64,000 nucleotides of DNA from Holophagae bacterium (GTDB lineage: Bacteria > Acidobacteriota > Holophagae > Acanthopleuribacterales > Acanthopleuribacteraceae), in assembly GCA_030429565.1 (NCBI GenBank), contig JAUIFE010000008.1, positions 186,001 to 250,000 of the forward strand, written 5' to 3'. The position numbers and the translations under genes are program-made. Below are positions 37,203-46,357 of this stretch, piece after piece. The notes beneath the pieces are model-generated. The model saw only the letters and a list, made by a program, of their open reading frames with translations, was not told the origin of the DNA and did no database searches. Every line of letters begins with the position of its first letter. Within the stretch, counting starts at the first letter, position 1.

Positions 37203-38411
37203 TTAGGAAGAGGCCGGCTTGAGTTCGTAGCGGTAGCGCACGGCTTGGATGTCGCCGTCTTCCGTGGTTTCCAAGGTGTAGGCGAGGCCGTTTTTGAAGA
37301 CCATGTGTTTGAAACCGTTGTTGGGGTGTTCAAACCAGCCTAAATAGGCGCCTTGCGGATTGAAAATATCGACCCGTGAGACGCGAGATTTGCGGTTGTA
37401 ATCGTGCCATACCAACAGTTTCCCGTCTTCCATGGTGGTGAGCCCGTTGACCGGCATTTTACGCGCACCATAGCCCGCCGTTTCCACGACCTTGCGGTAA
37501 AAAGCGTCGTCGAACATTTCGTGAACCGAGGCGGGCAGTTGGTTCATCATGTCTTCTTTGTATTCTTGCACGGCGATTTCGATTTCGGCCTCGCCTTGCA
37601 CCAGTGGTTTGTAATTGCGTTCGATGACCATGGTTTGCTGCAAATCGGCGTTGTAGCAGGTGATCTCGTAACGCTCGCCGACGGCGGTGTAGCAATGGTT
37701 GTCGCGATCAAACGCGATGAAGCCGCGTTTCCCTTTGGCGTACCAACTCAGGCGCGCCGACAAAAACGACAGCCAATACTTTTTATCCTGCATGCGACTG
37801 ACGTCAAAACGCTGGAGTGGGAAGTCGCCGATGGCAATGCGGGGTTTGGTGTCGGCGGCGAAAACCTCGCGCTTGCGCGTTTCGGCGGTACCGTCGAAGT
37901 AGGTAACATAACCTGCGATCCACTTGCCGTCCTCCGAAAAATCGACCGCTGAGATCAGGCGCCCCTCGTTGTGAACCTTTTCTAATTTTTGGAACTCGAG
38001 TTTGTCGTTGTAGTGGGTGTAACTGGTGCGGAAGTTTTGCTGTTGAAAGGCAACAGCGTGGCCGTCCTTAAAGATATGGAAGTAGACAAGCGCATAAAAC
38101 TCGTCGGGCCCTTCACCACGACCACCGATCTGGCGTACAAACTTGCCTTGCTTGTCGAAAACGGCGATGCGGTCGTTGCCGCTGTCGACAATATAGAAAT
38201 TGCCGGCGGCGTCGGCTTCGATCTGCAAGACATTGCCATACCAAATGTATTCATCCCCACCGGAATCGGGGCCGATGCGCAGCTCTTCCGTAAACACCAA
38301 GGTCTGAGCGGGTTGGTCAGGCTCGTGGCCGTGGGTGATGGTTTTGATTTGGTGCGGGGGGGTCGCGAACAAGGTGGCGACCCACAAGGCGGGCCATAAA
38401 ATTTTCAACAT
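37203..38411 (-). CDS. Six-bladed NHL-type beta-propeller protein, exported
   Basis: A 402-residue protein with a probable signal peptide (MLKILWPALWVATLFA). The first blade has the NHL-like signature SGNDRIAVFDKQGKFVRQIG followed by GRGEGPDEF, typical of six-bladed propellers of the Bacteroidetes/Acidobacteria type. The ATG has AAGGAG seven bases upstream. It begins 46 bases after the stop of the NHLM-type ABC gene on the same strand, so it may be the last gene of that export operon. A role in handling the exported peptide is inference only. Confidence 0.72.
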   Translation of the reverse strand: MLKILWPALWVATLFATPPHQIKTITHGHEPDQPAQTLVFTEELRIGPDSGGDEYIWYGNVLQIEADAAGNFYIVDSGNDRIAVFDKQGKFVRQIGGRGEGPDEFYALVYFHIFKDGHAVAFQQQNFRTSYTHYNDKLEFQKLEKVHNEGRLISAVDFSEDGKWIAGYVTYFDGTAETRKREVFAADTKPRIAIGDFPLQRFDVSRMQDKKYWLSFLSARLSWYAKGKRGFIAFDRDNHCYTAVGERYEITCYNADLQQTMVIERNYKPLVQGEAEIEIAVQEYKEDMMNQLPASVHEMFDDAFYRKVVETAGYGARKMPVNGLTTMEDGKLLVWHDYNRKSRVSRVDIFNPQGAYLGWFEHPNNGFKHMVFKNGLAYTLETTEDGDIQAVRYRYELKPASS

Positions 38412-38457
38412 GGGGAATCTCCTTAAATGATTGATCGATGCGGCAATGGCGCCCGGG

Positions 38458-40536
38458 TCAGCGGTGGGCGACCAGGATCAAGGTCTTGGCGTGGCGCAAT
38501 ACACACTGCAGGGTGCGCTCTTTGTTTTCGGCGTCGAGGGCGGCCAAGCTTTCGTCGAGGACGACAATGTCGGGTTGTTGCAAGAGCGCGCGGGCCAGAA
38601 ACACGCGGGCCCGTTCGCCATGGGATAATTGCCAACCGGTTTCCCCCACCAATTGGCGCTCGCGCGCGGGCATGCGGTCCAGCACATCGTCCAACCCCAG
38701 TTCGTGACAGAGTTGACGTGCGTGCTCGTGGTCGGATTCAGTCGGCGGCCAGTCACAACCCAGCACTAAATTGAACATGAAAGTACCGGTAAAGATGTGG
38801 TTTTGATGGCATTGCGGGACGGCAACAACCGCGCGGCGGCGGCTGGTTGCATCCAGGGCGCGGGCATCCTGACCACGCACAAACAAGAGGCCGGACTGGG
38901 CTTGGTACATGCCGGCGAGCAGCGAAACCAAGGTCGATTTTCCGCTGCCGGATGGGCCTTCCAACAGGAGGTGATCACCCTGGCGGATCTCGAAATGAAC
39001 GTTGTCCAGCAATGCTTCACGACCTGAATGGGCGAAGCTGAGTTGATGGGCTTCCACCAATGTTTCGCCCTGGGCCGGCTCTGGCAGGGGGCCTGCGCTT
39101 CGCGCCGACGTTTGCGTGGCGGCGGCCGTGTACAGCGCGCGTATCCGTTCGGCGGCGATGGCGGCCGAGCTCAGGGACGCCCCGCCGTTGGTCAAGCGAA
39201 CGAGCGCTTGCCAGACGAGCAGGATGCCGCCGAGGGACAGGGCGGTCGTTGCGGTGGCGGTTCCGACGCTGACGAATTGGACGGCAAAGACCGTCGTTGC
39301 CGCGAGCAGCCATCCGCGCGGCATGAGGGTGAACAAGGTATTGGTGGCCCGGTCCATGGCAACCGAGGCGGTGATGAATTCCCCTAGAGCGACGTCTTCC
39401 TCGCGGTGCAAATCACGTAACGGCTGCTGGGCCAGGCGTGTGCGGTAGCCGATCATGTTTTCCACCATGTCGTGCGTCATCGCCAAACGGATATCCGTCC
39501 AAGCGCGGCGTGTGCGGTACAGACGTCGGACCTGGTACGCGGTCGCTGTTAACCACAACACCAACATGGTCGGTAGCCAGGGACCGGTTTGACTGAGCAC
39601 CAAGCCGGCGATGGCCAGTTCAACGCTGGATAGAAGTGCCAAAATGCCGCCGTTGAGGGCGAGGGTTTCCAGTGCTTCCGAGTCCATGACCCGACCGAAG
39701 AGTTGACCCGCACCGAGGCGACGCATGCGTTCCGGTTCGAGCCGGAGGACGCCCGCCAACAAGCGCCGCTTAATAAAGCCGCCCAAGCTGATCGAGACGG
39801 CGCCTTGGAGGTAGCGCACCGCTAGAATTAAAGGAATACGGCTGATGAGGAGTAAGCCCCATGGGAGCAACCAGTGGGCGGCCATGTCGCCGCCCAGCAA
39901 AGCCCGACCAATGAGCCACCAGGCGGTTAACATGAAAACGTACTGGAGGGCGTGGCAGCCTAACAAAGCGATGACACTGCGCAGCGCGCCGGTATCGCGG
40001 AGATGGTGCCGCAAGGGCGCACCGATAGGCGTGCGCAGCAACCAAATGCCGGGCAGCATTTGGGCGCCAATGCGATCCATCATCAACATTTCGGCGGCTT
40101 TGGTTCGTCGGGCTGCGGCGATCTCGGCGCCGGCGAGGAAACCCGCGACCTCGTCGCGGTAGGGCGCTTCAAGCGTGGCGCACAAGTGGGCCACGAGCGT
40201 TTTTTGCGGCAAGGTGGTGGTGCCGCCGTCGGGGGTCAGAAGGTGTAGGCGTGATCCTCGCGATCGGGTGATGATGAGAAATCGCTGTTCTTCGTCGTGG
40301 GTTAATTGAACCACCGCCGGAGCAATACGACCGAGCCGGCGGCGTATTTCGCGGTAGCTGAGGCCGACGTGTTCGAGCTCGAGGCCGAGTTCGGCGGCCA
40401 AGACGGGCAGCTCGGCGGTATCGGCGCCTGGACCAAGTTGGGGTGCGGTTTGGCCGAGGCCCATGCGGTCGGCGGATAGGCGAAGTGCGTGGGGCAAGGC
40501 CGCGCGCGTCCAGGCCAATCGGGTCAGTTCTTCCAA
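38458..40536 (-). CDS. NHLM-type ABC exporter, second half with degenerate C39-like domain
   Basis: About 692 residues, starting at a TTG seven bases after GGAGG. That start overlaps the end of the upstream ABC gene by 13 bases; the frame itself reaches 40596. The N-terminal ~120 residues resemble a C39 peptidase fold (LPVLAAELGLELEHVGL, RFLIITRSRGSRLHLLTPDG) but lack the catalytic Cys and His. Six membrane segments follow, then an ATPase domain with GPSGSGKST, LSHGERARV and DIVVLDES. The protein ends exactly at the H-loop (LVAHR), so the usual tail of 30-40 residues is missing. It probably pairs with the C39-bearing half-transporter. Confidence 0.85.
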   Translation of the reverse strand: MEELTRLAWTRAALPHALRLSADRMGLGQTAPQLGPGADTAELPVLAAELGLELEHVGLSYREIRRRLGRIAPAVVQLTHDEEQRFLIITRSRGSRLHLLTPDGGTTTLPQKTLVAHLCATLEAPYRDEVAGFLAGAEIAAARRTKAAEMLMMDRIGAQMLPGIWLLRTPIGAPLRHHLRDTGALRSVIALLGCHALQYVFMLTAWWLIGRALLGGDMAAHWLLPWGLLLISRIPLILAVRYLQGAVSISLGGFIKRRLLAGVLRLEPERMRRLGAGQLFGRVMDSEALETLALNGGILALLSSVELAIAGLVLSQTGPWLPTMLVLWLTATAYQVRRLYRTRRAWTDIRLAMTHDMVENMIGYRTRLAQQPLRDLHREEDVALGEFITASVAMDRATNTLFTLMPRGWLLAATTVFAVQFVSVGTATATTALSLGGILLVWQALVRLTNGGASLSSAAIAAERIRALYTAAATQTSARSAGPLPEPAQGETLVEAHQLSFAHSGREALLDNVHFEIRQGDHLLLEGPSGSGKSTLVSLLAGMYQAQSGLLFVRGQDARALDATSRRRAVVAVPQCHQNHIFTGTFMFNLVLGCDWPPTESDHEHARQLCHELGLDDVLDRMPARERQLVGETGWQLSHGERARVFLARALLQQPDIVVLDESLAALDAENKERTLQCVLRHAKTLILVAHR

Positions 40537-43199
40537 TGCGGCGCCTCCAACGGGGTTTCGGCGAGGCGCCCTTGGGCGAGGTGCCACCGTCGCCAAGATG
40601 CGCGTTCCGCGAAATGGTGGGTCTGCAACTGCTGTTCAGCGCGCATTAATGCGGCGAACCGGGAATCGGTGGTTGCCGCCAGGATCGCCGGGTCACCGTC
40701 TTCCACAACGCGGCCGGCTTCCATGACCAGGACGCGCTGGAATTCGGTCGCCATGTGCAGATCGTGGGTAATGCAGAAAAGCGTCGCGTGTGACCAAAGT
40801 CCTCTGGCCCGCGCCAGCAGCGCTCGTCGTTGCGATGGGTCCAAACCTCGAAAGGGTTCATCCATGATGACAAGGCGTGCATTCGGCCGCGTCATGGCTC
40901 GGGCCAGCCGTACCCGCTGTGCTTCACCACCTGAAAGCAGGCCGCCGCCTTCTCCTACTTCCGTGTGGTATCCCTCGGGCAGTTTTTCCAACAATTCAAG
41001 CAGGTCGGCCTGTTTGACGAGGTCCAGCGGTTGGCGGTTGGGATCGCCGCCGTAACACAGATTCTCGTGTAGGCTGCGGTTCCACAGCCACACGGCGGGG
41101 TCGATCCACGCGGTTTGGGCGCGAAGCGATTCGAAAAGATCCGGTGTTAGCGGGATACCGTCAATCCGGAGCTGCCCTTGGGCGGGTTGTTGCCGGCCCT
41201 GAAGCAGGCCGACCAAGCTGGATTTACCGGCGCCTGAGGGACCGACGATGGCGACGTGCCCGCCCGCCGGCACGGAAAAGGCCAAATCGTGCAAAATGGG
41301 ATGACCGCCGATGGCCAGGGCGACCCCGTCAAAACACACGGCCGGCCCCGGGCCGGTTGTGGGCCAAGGGTTGGTGGCTTGTTGGTGTGGCGGCGCATCG
41401 CCTGGTGCGTTCAGCGGTTCTAACAAACGCAAGGTCACGTTGCGATGGGCTGGATAGCGACGAATGATCTGCGCCAGTTGTTCGCCGTAAAGCGGCAGGT
41501 TGAGGGCCCAGTAAATGAGCAGGAGGTCGCCGCCCCGAGGGTCGCCCAACAGCGTTTGCACAATCAGCACAATCGTCAGCCCGGTGAGTAAGGTGAGCTG
41601 GAGGGTGTCGAGCGCGACCGATTGCCAGAGGAACCGTTTCGAAGCAGCGGCCCAGGCGACAAGCAAGCCCTCATGCTCGGCGCGAATGGCGCCTTCGGAA
41701 CCGTGTGCCTTGGTTGGCACCAAGCCCATCAGGGCATCGAGGTAAAACTTGCCCATCGAGCCCAGGTAGGTCCGCACCTTGAGATCCGTTTCGGCTAGTG
41801 AAGAAAAGGACAAAAGTGGGCCCAGCACGGCGACAAGGCCGATGACAAGGATCAGGGGGGCGGCCTGCGGCGCAAGCCAAATCATGGCAGCGGCGGTGAC
41901 CAGGAGGTTGCCGAGCAGGGCGACACACTGACCGAGCAGGGTCGGCAGGTCGCGGATTTGGACCAGGCGGTGGGCACGCTCCGCTAAATCTGAGGAAGCG
42001 CGACTGTGGAAATAGCGATCACCCAGCCAGGGAATTTTTTGCAGGATCGCCAGTCGTAAACGGACTTCTAACCTTCGTCCCAGACGCAAGACGGCATCAT
42101 AAACGGGCATTTGGAGGCATAATAACGTGGCCATGAACAGGAGCAGGGCGGCGATGGTGGCAAGGCGTTCGTCCGCGTTGGCGGCGCCGCCCAAGGTCAG
42201 CAAGCCGCGAAACAGCAGGGCCTCCAACAAAACAGCGGCGGAGGCGATGATCAGCCCCACCAGGATCAACCACACCACACCCCAAGAATCGCGCTGCAGC
42301 AGGGCGGTCAATTGGCGCCAGGGCTGTTGCTCGCCGGTTTTTTTCGGGATGACCTCGGGTTGGCCGTGCGCGGTCTTGGGTTCGGTTGGTTGGCCGGCGT
42401 CCGCGGCGCGCGCGAAAGTGACGAAAACGGCGCCGTCCATGCCTAACATTGTTTCATCGTTGATGGTTTGCCGTACCGACCAGTAGTGGATGGGAATGGT
42501 GCGGCGCCCCATCTCGCCGTCGTTCAAAGCGCTGAAAAACAGTTGCTTCACCAGGCGCTCGGCCTCGGCGCCGCGTTTGACGGCACCACCCCGGAACATA
42601 AGCTGCGCCATGCGGAGGGCGGCGTCTAAGCAGCCTAGTGCAAACCACGAGGTGTCACCCGTACCGACCGCCGTCATCGCCGCGATTTCGCGTTCGCGAC
42701 AGCCCAACTGCTGCATGGCGCGCTGCATCGTGTCCAAAAAGCCGGGGCCACCCGCCCAATCGCGCCAGGTTGCCGCCGGCAAGGCTGCGCGGTGCACGTA
42801 AAGTTCCTCGTGAAAACGGTCCTGATGGACCCAGCGCCGTCCCTTGGCGGGATCCATCATCAACAGGTACGCACCGATCTTGCGCCAAACCACCGCGAAG
42901 TGCGGTAAACCCTGTGGTTGCTGGAGGACGACCAAGGCGGGCAAAAGCGATTCGGGGCTGACCAGCAAGTGATCAACCGGCATCATCATCTGTTCGGCTT
43001 CCAGGCCCCAGTGTTGGGCGACCGCTTCAATCGTATCGATCGAGGTGCCGTCCACCTCGGTATGGCATGCCTCGCGCAGTTGGTCATAGGCCGCCTCGAT
43101 GCCGAATCCGGCCAAAACCGCTTTCAGTGAGGCCGGCCCGCAATCCATACTCGAGGTCTGAATCACTTCGGGGATTAAGAACCGCCGTTGTCGGTTCAT
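40524..43199 (-). CDS. C39 peptidase-containing ABC exporter (NHLM bacteriocin type)
   Basis: An 891-residue bifunctional transporter. The N-terminal C39 peptidase has its complete triad: Cys in MDCGPAS (C20), His in LPHFAVVW (H100) and Asp in MDPAKG (D116). C39 domains cut leader peptides after Gly-Gly or Gly-Ala while the ABC domains export the product. A spacer of about 200 residues, the membrane domain and a C-terminal ATPase follow (GPSGAGKSS, LSGGEAQRVRLARA, LVIMDEPF). The ATG at 43199 has GGGAG upstream and overlaps the adaptor stop (ATGA). The long insert between peptidase and membrane domains fits the NHLM subtype. Confidence 0.92.
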   Translation of the reverse strand: MNRQRRFLIPEVIQTSSMDCGPASLKAVLAGFGIEAAYDQLREACHTEVDGTSIDTIEAVAQHWGLEAEQMMMPVDHLLVSPESLLPALVVLQQPQGLPHFAVVWRKIGAYLLMMDPAKGRRWVHQDRFHEELYVHRAALPAATWRDWAGGPGFLDTMQRAMQQLGCREREIAAMTAVGTGDTSWFALGCLDAALRMAQLMFRGGAVKRGAEAERLVKQLFFSALNDGEMGRRTIPIHYWSVRQTINDETMLGMDGAVFVTFARAADAGQPTEPKTAHGQPEVIPKKTGEQQPWRQLTALLQRDSWGVVWLILVGLIIASAAVLLEALLFRGLLTLGGAANADERLATIAALLLFMATLLCLQMPVYDAVLRLGRRLEVRLRLAILQKIPWLGDRYFHSRASSDLAERAHRLVQIRDLPTLLGQCVALLGNLLVTAAAMIWLAPQAAPLILVIGLVAVLGPLLSFSSLAETDLKVRTYLGSMGKFYLDALMGLVPTKAHGSEGAIRAEHEGLLVAWAAASKRFLWQSVALDTLQLTLLTGLTIVLIVQTLLGDPRGGDLLLIYWALNLPLYGEQLAQIIRRYPAHRNVTLRLLEPLNAPGDAPPHQQATNPWPTTGPGPAVCFDGVALAIGGHPILHDLAFSVPAGGHVAIVGPSGAGKSSLVGLLQGRQQPAQGQLRIDGIPLTPDLFESLRAQTAWIDPAVWLWNRSLHENLCYGGDPNRQPLDLVKQADLLELLEKLPEGYHTEVGEGGGLLSGGEAQRVRLARAMTRPNARLVIMDEPFRGLDPSQRRALLARARGLWSHATLFCITHDLHMATEFQRVLVMEAGRVVEDGDPAILAATTDSRFAALMRAEQQLQTHHFAERASWRRWHLAQGRLAETPLEAPHWKN

Positions 43200-43699
43200 G
43201 GTGTGGCTCCCGGTGTCGCCGTGTGGTGACCGAGAGCGGCCGACACCCGTTGCCATGGGGTGGCTTGTCCAATGAGGACACGTACTTGCCCAGTCAAACC
43301 TGGCTCGAGCGGCGCCTTGAAGGCGGTTGGGTCGATGTCGAACCACAGTCGCGATCGACCCTTTTCCACGCCGGCCTGACGGGCGCGAACCGTGGCGGTC
43401 AAGCGGCCGAACTCGGCGGGCGCGAAACCGTCGAGTGCAACGGTCGCAGGCGCACCGATTTCGATACGACCCAATGCGTCAGCGGCGGAAAAAGCGGCGC
43501 TGAACGACCAATTCGGGTTGGTTTCGCCATCGGCGAGCAAGCGGCCTTCACGACCATAGGCGTACACCGGCATCGGCCAAGCGATGAACCAGGCGAGCCA
43601 CAGCGCCAACACTACAACGACAACCGCGCACCAAAGAACAAACGGTTGAAAGTGATCTTTCTTAAGAGATTCAGTGGTTTGCGAAAAGGAGATGGGCAT
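43196..43699 (-). CDS. Short HlyD-like secretion adaptor
   Basis: A 167-residue protein with an N-terminal cytoplasmic stub, one membrane segment (about 23-45) and a small beta-rich periplasmic part containing a barrel-like segment (GAPATVALDGFAPAEFGRL). It ends in the HlyD-type pattern LEPGLTGQVRVLIG. It is much shorter than normal HlyD proteins because the coiled-coil hairpin is missing. It is the first gene of the exporter operon and overlaps the C39-ABC start by four bases. It probably links the inner-membrane ABC pair to an outer-membrane channel; no TolC gene is in the window. Confidence 0.8.
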   Translation of the reverse strand: MPISFSQTTESLKKDHFQPFVLWCAVVVVVLALWLAWFIAWPMPVYAYGREGRLLADGETNPNWSFSAAFSAADALGRIEIGAPATVALDGFAPAEFGRLTATVRARQAGVEKGRSRLWFDIDPTAFKAPLEPGLTGQVRVLIGQATPWQRVSAALGHHTATPGATP

Positions 43700-43825
43700 C
43701 AACCGCTCCGAAGTATGTTACATTTTCTGTGGTAGGGTCTATTATCCACAGCTTTGGAGTTTTCAAAAGCTTGAGTGATTTGTCAGGCTTTGAATCGCAA
43801 TTACGCCAACCCACAGGAGCCGCCG

Positions 43826-44347
43826 ATGTCCGACCATGTCACCCCGACCGTTACCGATCCCGTATCTGCCTTGATGTCGTCACTGCGCTTACTCGTGGGC
43901 ACTTGGCAGGGTCGCGGAGAGGGTCGTTTTCCCACCATTGATCCCTTTGCTTACCACGAAGAAGTGGTTTTTCAGGCTAACGCCACGGATCCTTTAATTC
44001 ACTATGAGCAAAAGACTTGGCGAAGTGAAGGCGATGAAAAAGGCGAGCCGTTACACTGGGAATCGGGCTTTATCATTGCCGTCGAGCAAGGCTGGGTTGA
44101 AGTCTCGAATGCTCAAAACGGCGGCCGGGTTGAGGTCCTTACCGGTCCCTTGCACCCGCATGCCGCCGGTTTTGAATTGGAACTGAAGAGTGTCGTATTG
44201 GCGCACGATCCCCGCATGTGTGCTTCGCAGCGTATTCTTCGGCTGACCGGAGACACGCTTTCCTACGACATGGCGATGGAAACGACGATGGTAAGCCCGA
44301 TCGAACACCATCTCCGTGCCAAGCTCCAACGGCAAAACGCGACCTAA
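43826..44347 (+). CDS. Nitrobindin-like heme-binding beta-barrel protein
   Basis: A 173-residue protein of the nitrobindin/THAP4 (FABP-like) family. The hallmark LLVGTWQGRGEGRFP and YHEEVVF lie at the N-terminus, and a C-terminal His pair (SPIEHHLRAKL) is at the expected place of the heme ligand. Such barrels bind ferric heme and react with NO or peroxynitrite. The ATG at 43826 with AGGAG upstream is preferred to an earlier start. It is the only plus-strand gene inside the peptide cluster, divergent from the exporter and convergent with the ABM gene (stops overlap). Confidence 0.82.
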   Translation: MSDHVTPTVTDPVSALMSSLRLLVGTWQGRGEGRFPTIDPFAYHEEVVFQANATDPLIHYEQKTWRSEGDEKGEPLHWESGFIIAVEQGWVEVSNAQNGGRVEVLTGPLHPHAAGFELELKSVVLAHDPRMCASQRILRLTGDTLSYDMAMETTMVSPIEHHLRAKLQRQNAT

Positions 44348-44655
44348 TCTTCGGACTCGTAGATTTCCATCGAGGCCGTTGCGATCATCGGCCACACGTC
44401 CATGTACCAGGCGCGATATGCAGGATCTTGGATGTGGGCCTGCAATGCCGCCAGATCGGTCCACTTTTCAACGATTAGAACTTCGTCTTCGTTGTAACCG
44501 ACCTGGCCCGGCATGCCACTGTCGAAATGGACGGCGGGGGTGTAAACCAGGCAACCGGGTTTGGCGCGAACCGTGGCTAAGGTTTCGTTGAAGGCGGCGA
44601 GGACGCTGTCGCGGTGCCCCGCTTCGGCTTTCAATCGGGCAATGACATGAATCAT
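44344..44655 (-). CDS. ABM-family monooxygenase (putative quinol monooxygenase)
   Basis: A 103-residue antibiotic-biosynthesis-monooxygenase-fold protein: MIHVIARLKAEAGH, the GCLVYTP segment, LIVEKWTDLAALQAH and a C-terminal strand. Relatives such as YgiN oxidise quinols; others act in polyketide tailoring or simply bind ligands. It has a ribosome site (CGGAGG) and starts 15 bases after the aldo/keto reductase stop, so it is the last gene of the minus-strand run that begins at the precursor gene. Confidence 0.88.
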   Translation of the reverse strand: MIHVIARLKAEAGHRDSVLAAFNETLATVRAKPGCLVYTPAVHFDSGMPGQVGYNEDEVLIVEKWTDLAALQAHIQDPAYRAWYMDVWPMIATASMEIYESED

Positions 44656-44670
44656 TCGATCCTCCGAGGG

Positions 44671-45726
44671 TTAGTAACGCACCCGGTCGGGTGGGTCGAT
44701 AAGGTCGTCGCAGTAGCCAAACAAGGCGCGCTGCAACGGCTGAGAGCTTAAGAAGTCGTGGGGAAAACCAAGCGAGACGGCGCTGACTCGATCGAGTCGT
44801 TCCAACTGATCGTCGGAGAGCGTGATCGCCAAACAACCCAAGTTTTGTTTGAGTTGGTCGCACGTGCGGCCGGCGACGATGGGGATCACATGGCCGGGAC
44901 GATGACGCAACCAAGCCAGGGCGACTTGCGCCGGGGCGGCGTCACATTCTCGAGCAACGGTCACCAGCATGCGCGCAATCGCCATTTGATGTTCGCCGAC
45001 GCGGTGACCGTTCATGCGCACACCGCGCAGGCTGTCGCTTGCGCTAACGCCCTCTTCGGTAGCCACGTACTTGCCGGTCAAGACACCACCCGCCAGCGGT
45101 GCCCAGGCCAAGACACCGAGGTTGAGGGCGTCCGCCATCGGCAACAATTCGCGTTCCGGTGTGCGCGCCGCCAGGTTGTATTCCGCTTGAAGGCCGATGA
45201 AGGCCGACCAGCCGCGCAGCTCCGCCATCATGTTGGCGCGTGACACAATCCAAGCGGGTGTATCCGACACACCGATGTAGGCCACCTTACCGCTACGCAC
45301 CAGATCATCCAGGCCGCGCATCACTTCTTCAAGCGGGGTCAGCCCGTCCCAAGCGTGTAACCAGAAAATATCTAAATAATCGGTTTTCAGGCGCTTAAGG
45401 CTTGCTTCCAGGGCCCGAACCATGTGTTTACGACTGTTGCCGCCACCATTGGGATCGTCGTGACGCGTTGAAAGCGAATACTTGGAGGAAAGCACGAAGA
45501 AATCGCGATCGTGGCTGATAAACTCGCCTAGCAATCGTTCACTCGAACCCATCGTATAAACGTCGGCGGTATCGATAAAATTACCGCCGGCCTCACAAAA
45601 GACCCGCATCATGTCGCGCGAGGTGTCGGCATCGGCACCGAACTGCCAGTCTTCGCCGAATGTCATGGTACCTAAGCACAGTTCTGATACGCGCAGGCCA
45701 CTGTTTCCTAAAATTTTATACCGCAC
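44671..45726 (-). CDS. Aldo/keto reductase
   Basis: A 351-residue NADPH-dependent aldo/keto reductase of the YakC/Tas-like group. The catalytic residues are in DTADVY (Asp and Tyr) and SKYSLS (Lys); the cofactor region is IPIVAGRT. The frame extends upstream to 45912, but the family N-terminus (RYKILGNSGLRVSELCLGTM) begins at a GTG at 45726 that has GGAG seven bases before it. It overlaps the end of the DJ-1/PfpI gene by 11 bases, showing coupling. It may reduce an aldehyde or ketone made during peptide maturation; the substrate is unknown. Confidence 0.92.
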   Translation of the reverse strand: MRYKILGNSGLRVSELCLGTMTFGEDWQFGADADTSRDMMRVFCEAGGNFIDTADVYTMGSSERLLGEFISHDRDFFVLSSKYSLSTRHDDPNGGGNSRKHMVRALEASLKRLKTDYLDIFWLHAWDGLTPLEEVMRGLDDLVRSGKVAYIGVSDTPAWIVSRANMMAELRGWSAFIGLQAEYNLAARTPERELLPMADALNLGVLAWAPLAGGVLTGKYVATEEGVSASDSLRGVRMNGHRVGEHQMAIARMLVTVARECDAAPAQVALAWLRHRPGHVIPIVAGRTCDQLKQNLGCLAITLSDDQLERLDRVSAVSLGFPHDFLSSQPLQRALFGYCDDLIDPPDRVRY

Positions 45727-46342
45727 TGCTCGACTCCAATGTTTGCTCTGCTTCCACTTCCGTTGCGAAGTAAAGGCCTTCGCCGACGGGTTGCGCCGAC
45801 GCAATGACCGCCTGACTGATCGCTTCACCGACGAAGTTGTCCAACAACCAACCCGCCATGTATTGCGCCGCCAAGCACCCGCCCGCCGTCGCGATGTTGC
45901 CCTGTGCCACAAAAGGTTCCTCGACCACTCTGACCTGGTAGGCCTCCAAGAGGGGCTTGGCCGAAGGGTACGTGGTTGCCTCTTTACCTTCCAGCAACCC
46001 CAGTGCGCCGAGGAACAAGGCGCCGGAGCAAATTGACCCGATCAACTGACGTTCTGGATCTAATTGCAGTCGGGCCAGATAGTCGGGGTCGGCAATTAAC
46101 CGGCGGTTGCCTTTGCCACTGCCAAACACAACCGCGTCGGCGTACCGGGCTTCATCAATGGTGCCGTGCGTGGTCACGCTCAAGCCCGTCATCGAGTGGT
46201 GGCTGGCGGCCGTCCCTAAAATGCGGACCTGCCAGCCGTCGAGATGGACGCGCTTCAACAAGTCCCAAATAAGAATGGTGTCAATGTCGGTGTAGTCGTC
46301 AAAGACAATTAAGGCGACGGTTTTGTTAAAGGGTTCGGTCAT
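45716..46342 (-). CDS. DJ-1/PfpI family protein
   Basis: A 208-residue cytosolic protein of the DJ-1/PfpI superfamily. The nucleophile elbow is SICSGALFLGALGLL with Cys at C105; the N-terminal strand is VALIVFDDYTDID. This resembles the ThiJ/PfpI subgroup that includes isonitrile hydratases and the sensor domains of GlxA-type regulators, but there is no DNA-binding domain. It starts 15 bases after the second oxidase-like gene and overlaps the aldo/keto reductase, so it lies in the same run. Possible roles are hydration, deglycation or amide chemistry. Confidence 0.9.
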   Translation of the reverse strand: MTEPFNKTVALIVFDDYTDIDTILIWDLLKRVHLDGWQVRILGTAASHHSMTGLSVTTHGTIDEARYADAVVFGSGKGNRRLIADPDYLARLQLDPERQLIGSICSGALFLGALGLLEGKEATTYPSAKPLLEAYQVRVVEEPFVAQGNIATAGGCLAAQYMAGWLLDNFVGEAISQAVIASAQPVGEGLYFATEVEAEQTLESSSAV

Positions 46343-46357
46343 GGTTTCCTCGCTTGG

